A stretch of 62,649 nt of DNA. Origin: Porogramme epimiltina (Eukaryota; Basidiomycota; Agaricomycetes; Polyporales; Polyporaceae). Position 1 is the first letter of the stretch. Each line of letters opens with the position of its first letter. The notes under the pieces were generated by a model, which ran no database searches, was not told where the DNA came from, and worked only from the letters and a program-made list of their open reading frames with translations. The stretch lies in the NCBI GenBank assembly GCA_900155495.1, contig FTLJ01000477.1:1-62649 (forward strand), written 5' to 3'. Below, piece by piece: positions 1-11,107 of the stretch. The translations under genes were made by a program, and so were the position numbers.

Positions 1-1
1 G

Positions 2-247
2 GAGAGCGCGGGGCCGTACGCGGGCGCGCGGTGGGGCGTGTCGGCTGCCGCGGCGTCGCGGCGGCGGCGGGGCGCGCACGCGCACGGGCTGGGCGGGGGG
101 CCCGCGGACGAGGAGGAGCAGGACCTGGCGGGGATGTGCTTCGACCCGACGGGCGCGTTCGTGTACGTCGCGAGCGTCAAGGGCGTCGCGGAGTGGCGCG
201 TGCGCGGGGCGGAGCAGCGGTGGTGGACGGAGCCGGAGTGGGCGTGA
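2..247 (+). CDS. C-terminal end of a WD40/DUF2415-type protein (partial)
   Basis: The window opens inside this gene; only the last ~81 codons are visible, ending with TGA at 245-247. A basic, alanine-rich linker is followed by a conserved-looking block around 130-240 (GMCFDPTGAFVYVAS, then GVAEWRVRGAEQRWW). This looks like the short DUF2415-type motif found near the C-terminus of fungal WD40-repeat proteins, where a last blade strand reads as a CFDP-G-YVY-GV-EW pattern. The family assignment is from memory of that pattern and the upstream repeats are outside the window, so the role (probably a beta-propeller scaffold) is inference. The frame was chosen because it is the only one with a recognisable motif; the other two open frames here are GC-rich shadows. 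Confidence 0.55.
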   Translation, partial: ESAGPYAGARWGVSAAAASRRRRGAHAHGLGGGPADEEEQDLAGMCFDPTGAFVYVASVKGVAEWRVRGAEQRWWTEPEWA

Positions 248-1015
248 GCGCGAGTGAGGGTGTGTGGTGTGTGGCTGTCACCCCCTCTGGCTCGTCTGCC
301 TGCTCTGTCTGCATGTTGCGCTGTCTGTGCACGCCTTTCACGATGCGACGCCCTGCACGACCTGACTTATTTCCTGCTTCTTTCCTCCCGCTCCTGCGCT
401 TGCCGTCTTCGCAGCACCTGCTACTGGCCGTTCGTTCGTCTTGGACAATCACGCTCACCGATACGTATCTCCGTCCCCCATGCTATCGCACACGTCGATG
501 CCCGCCCGCCTCCATTCTGTATTCTTCATGTACTTCTACCGTGTACATTTACTCTGGAATTCTCTGCGCGCTGCAACTCTCCGCCTGTCCTCGCCTTCGG
601 GGGGGGCGTGGCTACGGCTCTGTAGTAGTTACTCATTCATGTCAGCTCACAGCCTCGGCAGCCTGTAATATAGCCACTGTCGGATCTCACTCTCAACAGT
701 TGAGGGCAACCTTTTTCATAGACGCAGCCTCAATGCACACCACTCTGACTTCGTATGAAGCGGAACTTAATGATTAACGGCCGTAGTGGCCAAGCAACCC
801 TCGAGGCGACGGTGCTTCCAGGGTCCGCGCCGCCGCGGACGGCCGAGGCTGTGAGGGACACGGTTGAGATCGCGCTCACGTGATGCGAATGAGCCACGCC
901 GCGGACGGTCGGCTAAGCGTCGTCGTTGAACCATCCCGTCGACCACCACCACCGTCGACGTTCCCCTCTGCCCCCCTCTCCCTCCCTCACGACACCCCCA
1001 CGACCCGCCAAGACG
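248..1015. other. Intergenic region, 3' end of WD40-type gene and promoter of next gene
   Basis: There is no convincing coding exon; open frames here are low-complexity and not conserved-looking. The stretch just before 1016 is very C-rich (960-1010), typical of a fungal 5' leader with pyrimidine runs. Confidence 0.5.
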
Positions 1016-3059
1016 ATGGCTAAGCCGCGCAACAGCGTCCTCTACATGTTCGATCCCCTCCACCAGTCCCCGTGCACGCCGCAGCGGGACTCTTCCTCCC
1101 CCGAGCTGGGCCCGTCCGACAAGGAGAACGACGCCCCGGGCGACCTCACGCTCTTCTTCGGCCGGACATTTGCGCACAAGGCGCACGACGTCCAAGTGCG
1201 CACCCCAAAGGGCAAGCTCATCGACTTTGGCGACACCCCCGCCCCGGAGCGCCTCTGGGAGGCGGCGGGCGCCGAGCAGCACGACGGGAGCGATGCGGAC
1301 GGCGAGCAGTCCGAGAGCGACGTGGAGGGCTTCGGCGGCGGCGTTTCTCCCTCTCCCTCGCCCCGCATGCCCCTCGCCGACCTCGCCCTCGACCAGACCC
1401 CGCGGCCACAAGACCCGAGCCGGACGGCCTTCCAGCCCCTCGCGTTCTCCCCGCCCGAGTCCGCCCTGCCGCTCGCAGCGCTGCTTGCCCCCGCCCCGCA
1501 GACGTCGCCGCTCGCCGAGGTCGTCAACTCGATCAACTTCTCGTCGCTCGCTATCGCCGAAGACCCCGCCGCCCCCGTGGCCGCCCTGCAGGCGCCGTTT
1601 GTGCTGCAGGAGGCCGCCCCCATTGGCATTGCGAACAGAGCGTCGTCACCGTTCCCAGAGATCAACGTGTGCGCGCCGGAGACGCCTATCTTGGAGGAGT
1701 TTGATGTCCCCACCAGCTTCAACCTCGGCCGGGAGGCGCAAGACGATCACGACGAGGACGAGCCGCCACTCACCGTGGCGCATCTGCGCCCGACGTCGAC
1801 GCTGACGCAGCTCGCGCCCGACGACCCGCGGCGGACGTCGGTCGACCTGTACTCGTCGTTCCACCTCCAGATGCAGTCCGCGGAGATGTCGTTCGACCTG
1901 CTCAACGACAAGATCTCGTTCTTTGGCGGCGCGCAGGACTCGTTCTGGGCGGGCGCGGACGACGGGCCCGAGTTCGACGAGGTGTGCGCGCCCCCGGCGA
2001 TGATGGCGGGGCTGGACAGGCTCGGCGTGCAGGCGTCTGCCGCTGTGGCGGGCTTGCCGGCCCAGGCCGCGCGGGCCTGGGACGATGACCTCCCCGCGGT
2101 GATGTCCCCCACTACGGCGGCGGCGATCAGCGTCCCCTTGCCCATGTCACCCACGGACTCCTCTCCACCTTCGAGGACCAGTGAGTAATAGGCAGCCCTG
2201 CTACGGTTTCCTGTGCTGACGACCCGCCCTAGTCACTCCGCTTCGCGCACCACAACTGGCAGTCGCAGAGCCCCTCTCGCCGCCCACGTCCCCTGTAGTG
2301 GACGATGAGCCTTCTCTCCTACTCGAGTCCGAGCCACTCCCACCGCCTGTCGTCGCTCCTGTGCCGGCGCTCCGCATTGTGAAGAAAACATGGAAGATGG
2401 TCCGGAACCCGAGTACAACCTCGGCCTCCCAAGATAGCACCGCAGGCAAGAAAGAACCCGCCACTAAGAAGCGGGCGTCGCTCGCCCCTGCCTCTGTCCT
2501 CGCGCCTGCGCCCGTCATCGCCCCCCAGCCCGTCCGCCCGCCTATCCGTGGCGTACAGCGTCCGCCCATCGGCATGAAGGGCAGCGTTGTCATTGGCTTG
2601 CCCTCCCAGGGCGCCTCGTCCGCATTGTCTACGGGTTCGACGTCCAGCTCTGGCACGAGCACCGGCACGAAGACTACTAAGCCTGCGGACGGCGCTGCAC
2701 CCGCCTCGAGGTTTGCAGGAATCCAGAGGCCGAACCTTGCCGCCAAGGAGCGCGCGGCGCCCCGTGCCGTCAGCGCTGGCGTCCCTCGTCCCCTCGCCGG
2801 TGTCAAAGCGACAGCAGGCATCGCCCGGGCTGCGTCGGTCGGCGCCCCCAAGGCGGCTGCCAGCAGCGCCCTCCGCCCCCCTTCTCGCATCGCGGCGCCA
2901 GGTGCGGGGTCTGGGCTCCCGAAGCCCGCATCAAGGTTGCCTGGCCCGTCCGGTCTCGCGCGGACGGCGAGCATGAGTGCCGGCTCGGGTTCTACTGGCG
3001 CTGGGCCCACTCGCGCGCGGTCGTCGACGCTGTCTCGCACGGCGACTGGCCGGTTCTGA
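1016..3059 (+). CDS. Unrecognised 663-aa Ser/Pro/Ala-rich protein with a KEN box
   Basis: CDS join(1016..2180, 2233..3059). The single 52-base intron has donor GTGAGT and acceptor CTAG, and the phase closes exactly. ATG at 1016 is preferred over an upstream in-frame ATG at 926 because the extra 30 residues are only His/Pro/Arg-rich leader. I recognise no catalytic domain. Residues 1-80 are the least repetitive part (MAKPRNSVLYMFDPL, then a KEN box at 36-38 in SDKENDAP, then L-x-FFGRTF). The middle is acidic and proline-rich. The C-terminal ~150 residues are basic and rich in Ser, Pro and Arg, like microtubule- or DNA-binding tails. A KEN box near the N-terminus is an APC/C degron in many cell-cycle proteins, so a cell-cycle-regulated adaptor is possible, but this is inference from a three-residue motif. 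A long antisense open frame at 2201-3121 is a composition artefact. Confidence 0.75.
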
Positions 3060-4559
3060 GCGGCCTGGCCGAGGGCGCCGTAGTCTGAAGAAAACGTTTC
3101 TAATCTTGACTCTCCCCCCAATCTGTGTGTTTTTTGATTTCCCGTCGCATTCTCATTAGCCTACAGCATCGCTCCTCTCCTCGCTCATCGTGCACATACA
3201 TGAACTGTCTCGCCTGTCATATCGCCCCAACACATACATTCATCCGTATCCTTACAATCCGCACCCGCATTGTCAAATACTCATCCATGTTATGCGCAGC
3301 TGTGTTTCTTCCCTTCCTGCCCCTCCCCGTCCTGGCCCACATCATCATCTCACTTATGTTTATGTCTCCAAACGATTTGACGCCTCCCCACGCCTAGTCG
3401 CACCTCGCACGCACGCACACCCCGCACCACGCCCACCACGATCCCCGCCGCTGAACGAGCGGCGTGCTCGCCTGTTCGAACGCCCCGAGTCCGGATACAT
3501 CTCTCTCTCTTGACGCTGTTGTCATCGTTGCGCAATGCTCCCCCGTCTACTTGGCACATCGCTATCATTAGAACGTGGTTGGTCGTCGCAATGCACGTAT
3601 ATTGTCACGCTAATCCCGAGTTGCTTGTGTGTGTGCAGTTGTGCCTACTCAGCTAGATCTTGCTGAGAAGTCCAACCGTCCCAGAGGATGTAAAGAGGTG
3701 ATCCTTAAGCATGATGCCACCGTAGTGGCGAGTTATAGAATTCGTTATGGTGGGTGATAGGTAGGTAGCACACCGAATTCATGGCATAGTCCCGTCGGCT
3801 GACTGTCAAATATTTTTATTAGAGAGCAAGTCCGAGGAGGAAGATTCGACTTAAAAAATCCCTATACCACTTTCGTCTTCAACCTCGGCATATAAATCAC
3901 AGAACCTTCATCATAAACGCCTCGTCAAACTACCTTACAACCACAGCGACCAACGGCAATTGATATACTAGTTCTCAGACACCTCAGGCCACCGAATGGT
4001 CCTCTCAATGCTGATTCCCTGCCAGTACTCGATGGGACATAGCTTATTCATTGATGAAGGGCTGCGGCATCCTAATTCCGCCCCGGCGTGAGCCCAATAC
4101 CCTAGGTCGGATATTTCATCATGCTCATGAGCACTAACGGCCCTGCAGCGGTCGGCTGCCAAAGCCTGTCATAGCGGTGTCGACGTCGGCTCCGCCGGTA
4201 GCAGCCGCAACAAATTTCAGGAGGGAGATGACAAGAACGAGTATATCGAAACACTGCTGCATAGCAAGAGCAGAGGTCGAGATATTGGGCACTTGTTCCA
4301 AGAGATGAGCGGTGGACAGAAAGGAACGCGTGTGTATGCTTTCGGCTTGGACCCCCTTGGCAAACCTTTGAGTTGCTACAGTGCTATTTAGGGGGTTCGG
4401 TCCTTAAAACCACCTCTCCTGTACCGAACGTTTCTTATGTCGCTCACGTAGACGTGTCGATATCATATTGAACGAATGACCCCTTGTTTCCTGCCAATAC
4501 GCCTTCCGACAAGTTCTTGAATAGGAACGTTGGGAGGATAAAAGGTAGGTTGATAATGG
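3060..4559. other. Intergenic, AT-richer, no gene found
   Basis: It holds the 3' flank of the gene ending at 3059, then ~1.2 kb with only short open frames on either strand. No tRNA, rRNA or conserved exon could be recognised. Base composition falls compared with the gene blocks, and it leads into dispersed repeat A. Confidence 0.5.
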
Positions 4560-6215
4560 CTACACGACGGGTCGTACAATACACAACGCTGCCTAATCGT
4601 ACAATGAACCGTATCGTACTGCGTCCGTGTCGCAATGCCTATCGTACAGAGACTAATCGTACACCTGCCCCACATCTATCGTACAAGGGGTAATCGTACA
4701 ACCAACGCGTCGTATCGTACACAAACCCCAGTAGCAGCGACATCTGCAGATTGTACTCGTACACCGCTCGAGAAAGAAAGTCGAAGGAAAGCAGAGAAAG
4801 CAAAGGAAGGGCCCGTGGCAACGGTGATCATACTTGTACACCTCGAGTGGCAGATGAGCCCGAGTAGACAGAGAGTAAAGGAAACGATTGAGGGGAGATG
4901 GTGGCGAAGGTAGGGCAGGTATCGATGATAGAGGCAGATATGATGAGAGGACTGGGGTGGCGAAGACGAAGAGTCGATGTTCCGTGAGGCGAAGACCGGA
5001 GTAAGGACTGATTTGTCTGACGAAGGACCTGCGTAAAGGCGTATCCGGTAGACAGTATAGATCATGAAGAGACGTTGCAGCAACGATGCGCCGTCGGACG
5101 GCACTGATGCATATAGATTCAAGGAAGGTGGAGGGGTGTCGTCCTCGCGTGAAGTTTACAATCGGTGCGGCGTCGAGGAGGTCGATGAAAAAAGCATGAA
5201 ATTAGATGAGAGTTCGAGATGGGGTCGTCGTTCTAGTTGCGTAGCTCGTGGGGGGCGGAGATTTGCATTGCATTCGCAGAGATATGATGTCGGCGGCGGA
5301 GACAGGCCAGCCGAATGGTGGTTTAAACTTCGTGAGGTAAGGACCATGGCAGCCGCTATAAACCAGTTTCCGTGTCAAGGATCGGGGCACCTATAACGGG
5401 TGGGAGAAGATGGAGAAGACGGCGTGAACCGGTGGAGGGGAGAGGTGGCGACGAAGACGGGAAATCCGGAGGAGGATGTAGGCGGGGAGAAGCAAGAGGC
5501 GGAGGCGGCGATGGATGAAAGAGTACAATTATTGGGTTTATACCATGGGCCGGGATTATCGATATTGGATCTGGTGGATGTTCGAGAGGCCGAAGAGGCG
5601 TCGCGGGCCCATATGGGAAGCAACTAGCCCAGAGATGTGGTGATTATGAGTTATGTTGCAGGACAAGAACAGTTTGTATGAGGGGGGGATGTTGACGTTC
5701 GTGCAGTGATAGACCATATAGGATGGCTGACAAGTAGAATGTCGCGACGACGATACTAGGAGTACTAGAGACGTGTGAGCCATATATGGAACACCGAAAG
5801 GAGGAGATATACTCACTGCGGACTGGGGGATTAAGTAGGAGTAGCGATAATAATCCGAGAGCAGCGGGGATTTTGAGTGAGGGGACTCCGAAGGAGAAGA
5901 AGAGCGGTTGGAGAGCATGTACAGAGCAAAGAGAAAGAGACGACCTCGCTTCGTGAACCAAGAAGGATCACATGTAGTCTCAAATGGACCCTGAAGCCCC
6001 GGAGGAATCTCGGGGAGGGCAAACGAAAGCGGTGGAGACGGGGGATGGAGAGGAAGCGAGGCGAGGGATGCGTGTGCTCTGAGCGGGGGTTTATATGAGG
6101 ATATTTGGTGGCTGACGTACCAGTGAAAGCAACCTAGAGGCTGACAGCGGTGAGCCTACTGGATGCGCTGGTTGTGGTAAGGAGCCCGTGACGTATGTTC
6201 CCTGGCATGGGATGT
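4560..6215 (-). repeat. Dispersed non-coding repeat, copy A (inverted relative to B and C)
   Basis: The reverse complement matches copies B (24190-25985) and C (30050-31815). One anchor block is the complement of ACATGTGATCCTTCT followed by GGTTCACGAAGCGAGG, at about 5940-5980. Another is CATATGGGAAGC at 5611-5622, and the TATA-like block is at about 6088-6100. The left end (4565-4770) carries a dense run of TCGTAC hexamers, matching the GTACGA run at the end of copy C. Open frames inside are not shared between copies in a way that preserves protein, so I treat it as non-coding. It could be a solo LTR or a non-autonomous element; no terminal duplication could be proved by eye. Confidence 0.75.
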
Positions 6216-7920
6216 GATATGAAAGCAATAAGAGCTGCTACACTCCCGACCTGCAAATAGAATCATCGTTAGCGCAATGAGTGACGACGACCAAGTTCAA
6301 GCTTGAATGCAGCCATGAGTTCTTGTACAATACCGCCAAGGAGTTGGTGCAGCTGCGCCAGAAGACCGCAGAGTAGCCTCAGCTCATTTGATACGTTCAC
6401 TGCGTATGAGGAGCAGGTGAGCTTGTTCAGCAAGCTAAAGAGTCTGTTAGCCGGACTCGGAAGTCGACAAGGACAAAATACAGAAGCGCCGGCTCCACAC
6501 ACCTCGCGCTTAGCGCTTGCACCGTCACTAGAGCTGGCATCGTCTTTTGCTCCGCCCTCAACCCGGTTATTCGTGCGTGCGCATGAGCTGGACCGGTTTT
6601 TGCATACACTTTCCCAATGAGAGATGTTATCATGCCTCCCGGCCTGCCCAACGCGTCGACTTAGGCCTAGATGTGGTGCGTGCTATTGTGGTCTACGCGT
6701 ACCCGTGATGCCACCATTGACACTGAGATCATGCTTTTTCTCATGAATCTTGTCTATAGCCTTACATTATTTTTGGGGGAGGGCATTCTGGAAGGAGGTG
6801 AGTGACGCCGCTTTGTGAAGTTAGGTAGCTCTTAGCGTCCAGCACTGACGGCGTGCTCCCACTTAGGGCAGACATGTCCGTCCCCAGACGTATCGGTGCT
6901 TTGTCGCTCATTCTAATGAGCCGGGCCCCCTCCATCTGACCGTGGAATATCTGGCCGGCACCATTGAGCTCACAGTCGCGGTGGTACGTCAGGTGTTTGA
7001 TGTGGTAGTCTTGCCACAAGCACACACCTAATTTTGGCATATACCGTCTACTATTCGCAGCCGTAATTACCCATGTGCAGACCAGCCAAAAGGGCAACAA
7101 GAACGTTGGCTACGTCACCGGAGGCTTCTACTTCGGTCCGAGTTCCCATTCTAGAGTTCCTACTACTCCACCTAGTGACCAACTGGGAGACGGAATTCTG
7201 CAGCGTTTTCCGTCGACGAGGTCTCAACCAAGCCTCCCTAACATAGGTATACCCACGACTTTCATAGCCCGTGGTTCGGGATAGGCACGAACTGGGATCA
7301 GCGCGCATTCCGGCCTGCCAACGTGACCAGCCACTACGGTCTGACGGTTGCACGCGGTTTACAGAGGCGAAGCAGCAACTGTGGTCGATACGGGGGTTCT
7401 TACCGCTCGTTGAAGTAGTGCCTATCCTTGAAGGCGCGGAGTGTTACGACGATCTTGACTAGGAGATCAAACATTGAACCTTGCGGCTTCCCAGCGCTCC
7501 ACTCAAGCAGTCACGAGTAGACTGCGAATTTCACGCAAACATCTCCGTCTGCATCGCATTCGCAATGATGTGCTCCTCGAGACCTATGCGGCCAGTAAGT
7601 CCACTACGTAACTATGTTCCGGTGGGCATCGGTTTATGCATTACTTTGTGCGTCAGGCTTCTCGGCTCGCCAGCGGCGTCTGTCTAAAGGGCCACGGAAG
7701 GAGTGATTATCATACCAAACGACCAGCTTCGATGACAGGTGCTTCCTTCGGCACTCACGGGGATTGTGATCCCGTAGGACGGCGCCGCGACCCTAGTGCG
7801 GTCTTCTCAATCTTTAGCTCATCGCCATGTGCCGCCTATACGCAACATCGACCTTCTTCGCGGCGTTTATCCCCGGCCCGGGTATCAGGAATGGTCCCAA
7901 CTACACCGCTCCCGCACGGA
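6216..7920. other. Duplicated upstream flank of sedolisin 1, no intact gene
   Basis: This non-repeat DNA between repeat A and the sedolisin promoter is recognisably homologous (inverted) to 28885-30050. Both copies have open frames, but these are interrupted differently, so they do not support a gene; decayed coding DNA is possible. Confidence 0.55.
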
Positions 7921-7930
7921 TATAAGAACA
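7918..7930 (+). promoter_or_regulatory. TATA box of sedolisin gene 1
   Basis: GGATATAAGAACA lies about 60 bases before the ATG at 7988. The same GATATAAGAACA core is present upstream of sedolisin gene 2 on the other strand. Confidence 0.6.
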
Positions 7931-7987
7931 CGCTGCTGCAAGGATCTTACAGCGCGGCGCAACCTCACCAGCCCCCCTTCCGTCCTC

Positions 7988-10421
7988 ATGTCCTTGTTCA
8001 GGTGGATCATCTGTGCTATCGCCGTCGCAGCAGCCTCGCCGGCCGCCTACTCACGTGCACTCCCCAACGGCTGGTCCCTCCACCGCCGTGCTGACCCTGA
8101 CACACTCGTCCCCCTCAAGTTCAAGCTTGCACAGTCTAACATCCAGAACCTTGATGCATACCTCCTCGATATCTCCGATCCAAGCTCGCCCAACTATGGC
8201 AAACACTGGACCCCGAGCCAGGTCGCGCGGACCTTCCGCCCCTCCCAAGCCACCATCGACGCTGTGCATGCATGGCTCCTCACCGAGCACGGTCTAGAGC
8301 CGCACAGAATCGTGCTCACTGAGTCGGGTGGTACGCTCCGGGTCGACGTCACTGCGGCGGAAGCGGAGCGAATCCTCGGAGCAGAGTACAACGTATACCA
8401 GCACGCGACAAGCGGCCGCGAGCGGGTCGGGTGCCACGAGGGATACGCCCTCCCCGAGCACGTGTCGAAGCACGTCGACTTCGTCTCTCCGACAGTGCAC
8501 TTTGGTGCTTCTCGCATGTCCGGTGTCGGTTCCCCGCTCGAGAAACGGGTGAAGAGCGCCGTCTCGTTCGCTGGGCACGAAGGTGGGATCCCGAAGACTC
8601 CCATTAATGTGAGTGTCGATTCCGGAGAGATTGGACCTGTGGTCAGATTGCTGAGATGTTACGAATCGTGTGTCTAGGCGACCCAGTTGGACTCGGAAGC
8701 GTCCGGCTGTGACACCGCAGTCACTCTTGATTGTCTGCGCGACCTATACAACTTCCATTATGATTTGAAGACCGGGAACACGAACAATGTATCAGTCTGT
8801 GCGTGTCCTATATATGCCCACAGAAGCCAGAGTTAATGCTGATTCCTTACAATAGTCGAATTGCAGGGCGAAGGGTACAACACATCGGATCTGGACATGT
8901 TCTTCCAACAATACGCGCCCGACCAAGTTGGCAAACAACCTAACCTTGTCAGCATCGATGGAGGTGCGTTCCTATCTTCAGGACGATCACGATCATTCTG
9001 TGTTCAACTTCTCTTTGGCAGGCAACTTGAACAACACCTTCGATCTTGGTGAAGCGACCTTGGACATTGAACTCATGATGGGTCTCCTAGGCTCGAACAT
9101 CACGCTCCAGCTATACCAGATAGGAGAGGAGATCGACGAAGAGCGTGAGTTGAATCATTCATGCCCATTTTTCGCGTGCTGTGAACACTAAAATTGCTAC
9201 AGTGGATGAGTTCCTCGCGGCGCTTAGTCCAGAGTTCTGTCAGAACGTTACCGCCATTGGAGAAGGTCAGATTAGAATTAGACTCCCTTCCTGACCGGAA
9301 CCTCACCTCTACGCGTACAGCACCCACGAATTGCGGCGATGTCCCACGTTTCAGCGTGGTCTCCATGTCATACCACTTGGACCCTGACATCCAGGATCCC
9401 GATATCTCACCCGTGCTCCTAAGACAGTGCAATGGTTTCGCTGCGGTAGGTCACCATTTTCGATGCATGTTGGATCTATCCGGCGGCTGACCGTTCCTCC
9501 CCGGCAGCTCGCCCTCACCGGGATAACCTTCGTGGCTTCCTCCGGCGACGGTGGCGTGGGATACTCGCAGGCGGAGGAGTGCCTCGTCAATGGCACACTC
9601 CAAGCCTTCGCTGAACAACCCTCGAGCTTCGTCGGCCAATTCCCCGCCTCATGCCCATACGTAACCGCAGTCGGTGCGACACAAGTCGGTTCCGGGAATA
9701 GCGTGAGTGCACGCACCAAGCAACCCGTTTTCCACTCCACACGGGGAGGAGTCATGGAGGGAGGCTGACCGCATCGTCGGTGTTTGCACAGGTCGATGAT
9801 CCCGAGACGGCGTCGACGGCATTCCCCTCAGGCGGCGGCTTCTCCAACAACTTCCCCATGCCACCGTACCAACAGGACGCCGTCCGGAGCTACATCCAGA
9901 ACTCTGCCCCTGACTACCCCGCTGGTACCTTCAACACCACCGGCCGCGCATACCCCGACGTGTCTGCGAATGGGTGCGTCTGATATCCTCCTCGCCCAGC
10001 CCGTTTAGAACAAACGCTAAGGCACCGCGCGCAGGTTCCCCATCGTCATCGCCGAGGGCGGAAAGTTCGTCAGCTCAGGCGGCACCTCCGCGTCCGCGCC
10101 CATCTTCGCGTCGCTCATCGCCGCGATCAACGACGCGCGCATCGCCGCGGGGAAGTCTGTCGTTGGGTTCATCAACCCAGCTGTGAGCCGCCCTCCCCCC
10201 GCTCGATCCGCAGCGCCACTAACCACTGCGGCACCCCGTCCGCTTTTTCTTCGCAGCTCTATTCAGCCGCGTTCAACAACTCGTTCAACGATATCGTCAA
10301 CGGGACGAACCCCGCGTGCGGGACCGACGGGTTCTCTGCGGCACTGGGGTGGGACCCTGTCACCGGCCTCGGGACCGTGAACTTCGAAAACCTGCTCAGC
10401 GCGTTCTTGCAGCTCAAGTGA
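7988..10421 (+). CDS. Sedolisin-family (S53) secreted serine-carboxyl protease 1
   Basis: CDS join(7988..8608, 8678..8798, 8856..8963, 9022..9144, 9203..9265, 9321..9445, 9508..9702, 9792..9973, 10035..10182, 10257..10421), 616 aa. It is a fungal tripeptidyl-peptidase/sedolisin: a signal peptide (about 1-22), a pro-kumamolisin-type propeptide (about 30-170), a dibasic KR at 186-187 near the expected activation site, then the S53 domain. The catalytic Glu294 and Asp298 lie in GEATLD, the oxyanion Asp401 in SSGDGG, and the catalytic Ser531 in GGTSASAP. Calcium ligands are likely Asp574 (FNDIVNG) and Asp595 (GWDPVTG). All key residues are intact, so an acid-active extracellular enzyme is expected. 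The exon phases match sedolisin genes 2 and 3. ATG 7988 was chosen because it starts the signal peptide and follows a TATA box. Confidence 0.93.
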
Positions 10422-10744
10422 AAGCTTCTTCGGCTTGTTGTTATTGCAGCATTTGGGGACACCTTTGGGGGGAAAGGGAGTTCAAACGGACAAAACTGAA
10501 CAGATGTTTGGTGTGGTGCCCGAATGGCGTGGTATCTCTTGTAGGTTTGTTGATAGGATTATTTATGTACGAGGAACAGTGTTGTACGGGCATGAACTGA
10601 AGTAGCTAGTGGAAAGATTGGAATGTTCAATGCCCGCAAGCAGGCATTGAGCCTGGAGACAATACCCATCCATTTTACCTTTCGATGATATTCCAGTGTG
10701 ATGCTAGATGTGCATACGGCATAATTGTATTGCGCTATCTACCT
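10422..10744. other. 3' flank of sedolisin 1, duplicated DNA
   Basis: Non-coding. The sequence around 10550-10740 resembles the inverse of 25986-26300 beside sedolisin 2, so the duplication continues through the 3' flank. Confidence 0.6.
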
Positions 10745-10925
10745 CTAGAGATCCATATGTATAGAGGTGCCTAGTGCATTAACATGGCTCACTAATGTTG
10801 GCTTGGCATGACAGTAGTAAGGAACGTGGGCCCAGGGGAAGCATACCAGATGTCGGTAGGCAAGGAGCAACGAAACGGGATGGATACAATGCTCTGTATA
10901 GTGTACAACGATCTCAGGAACGGTA
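10745..10925 (-). repeat. Truncated tail of the dispersed repeat (copy D)
   Basis: The reverse complement matches the end of copy B (about 25840-25985), including TGTACACTATACAGAGCATT and CACCTCTATACATATGGATC. Homology ends abruptly near 10,925, so only the repeat tail remains on this side of sedolisin 1. Confidence 0.7.
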
Positions 10926-11107
10926 TGTGTGGATAGTCCGACGAGACGATCATACAACGAACAACAATGCGAAGGACGATGCTATGCTACAAGCAAGGAA
11001 CGTGAGAGCGATGTAAAGAAAAAAAGCGTGATTGTCGTGACAACGAGAATGGAAGTCCAGAGAGTCATCGAAGGGCCAGAAGAGGCGGCACCGACTACTC
11101 CGAGGCT

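Larger units (their letters stand above)
4575..10925 (+). repeat. Inverted segmental duplication, left copy (repeat - sedolisin 1 - repeat remnant)
   Basis: The whole segment is homologous, in inverse orientation, to 25840-31815. From left to right it contains repeat A, ~1.7 kb of shared upstream DNA, sedolisin gene 1, shared 3' flank, and a short remnant of the repeat tail at 10745-10925. The upstream segments match outside the gene: the block at 7051-7160 has a clear counterpart at about 29360-29460. On the right the homology stops near 10,925, before the C2H2 gene. Confidence 0.8.

Noticed and set aside
2201..3121. 306-codon antisense open frame over exon 2 of the KEN-box gene
   Set aside because: Ala/Gly/Arg-rich shadow caused by high GC; the plus-strand reading has a consistent intron and a basic tail.
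4560..4770. CRISPR-like or satellite array because of repeated TCGTAC
   Set aside because: Units are six bases with irregular spacing and the organism is eukaryotic; better described as clustered short sites.
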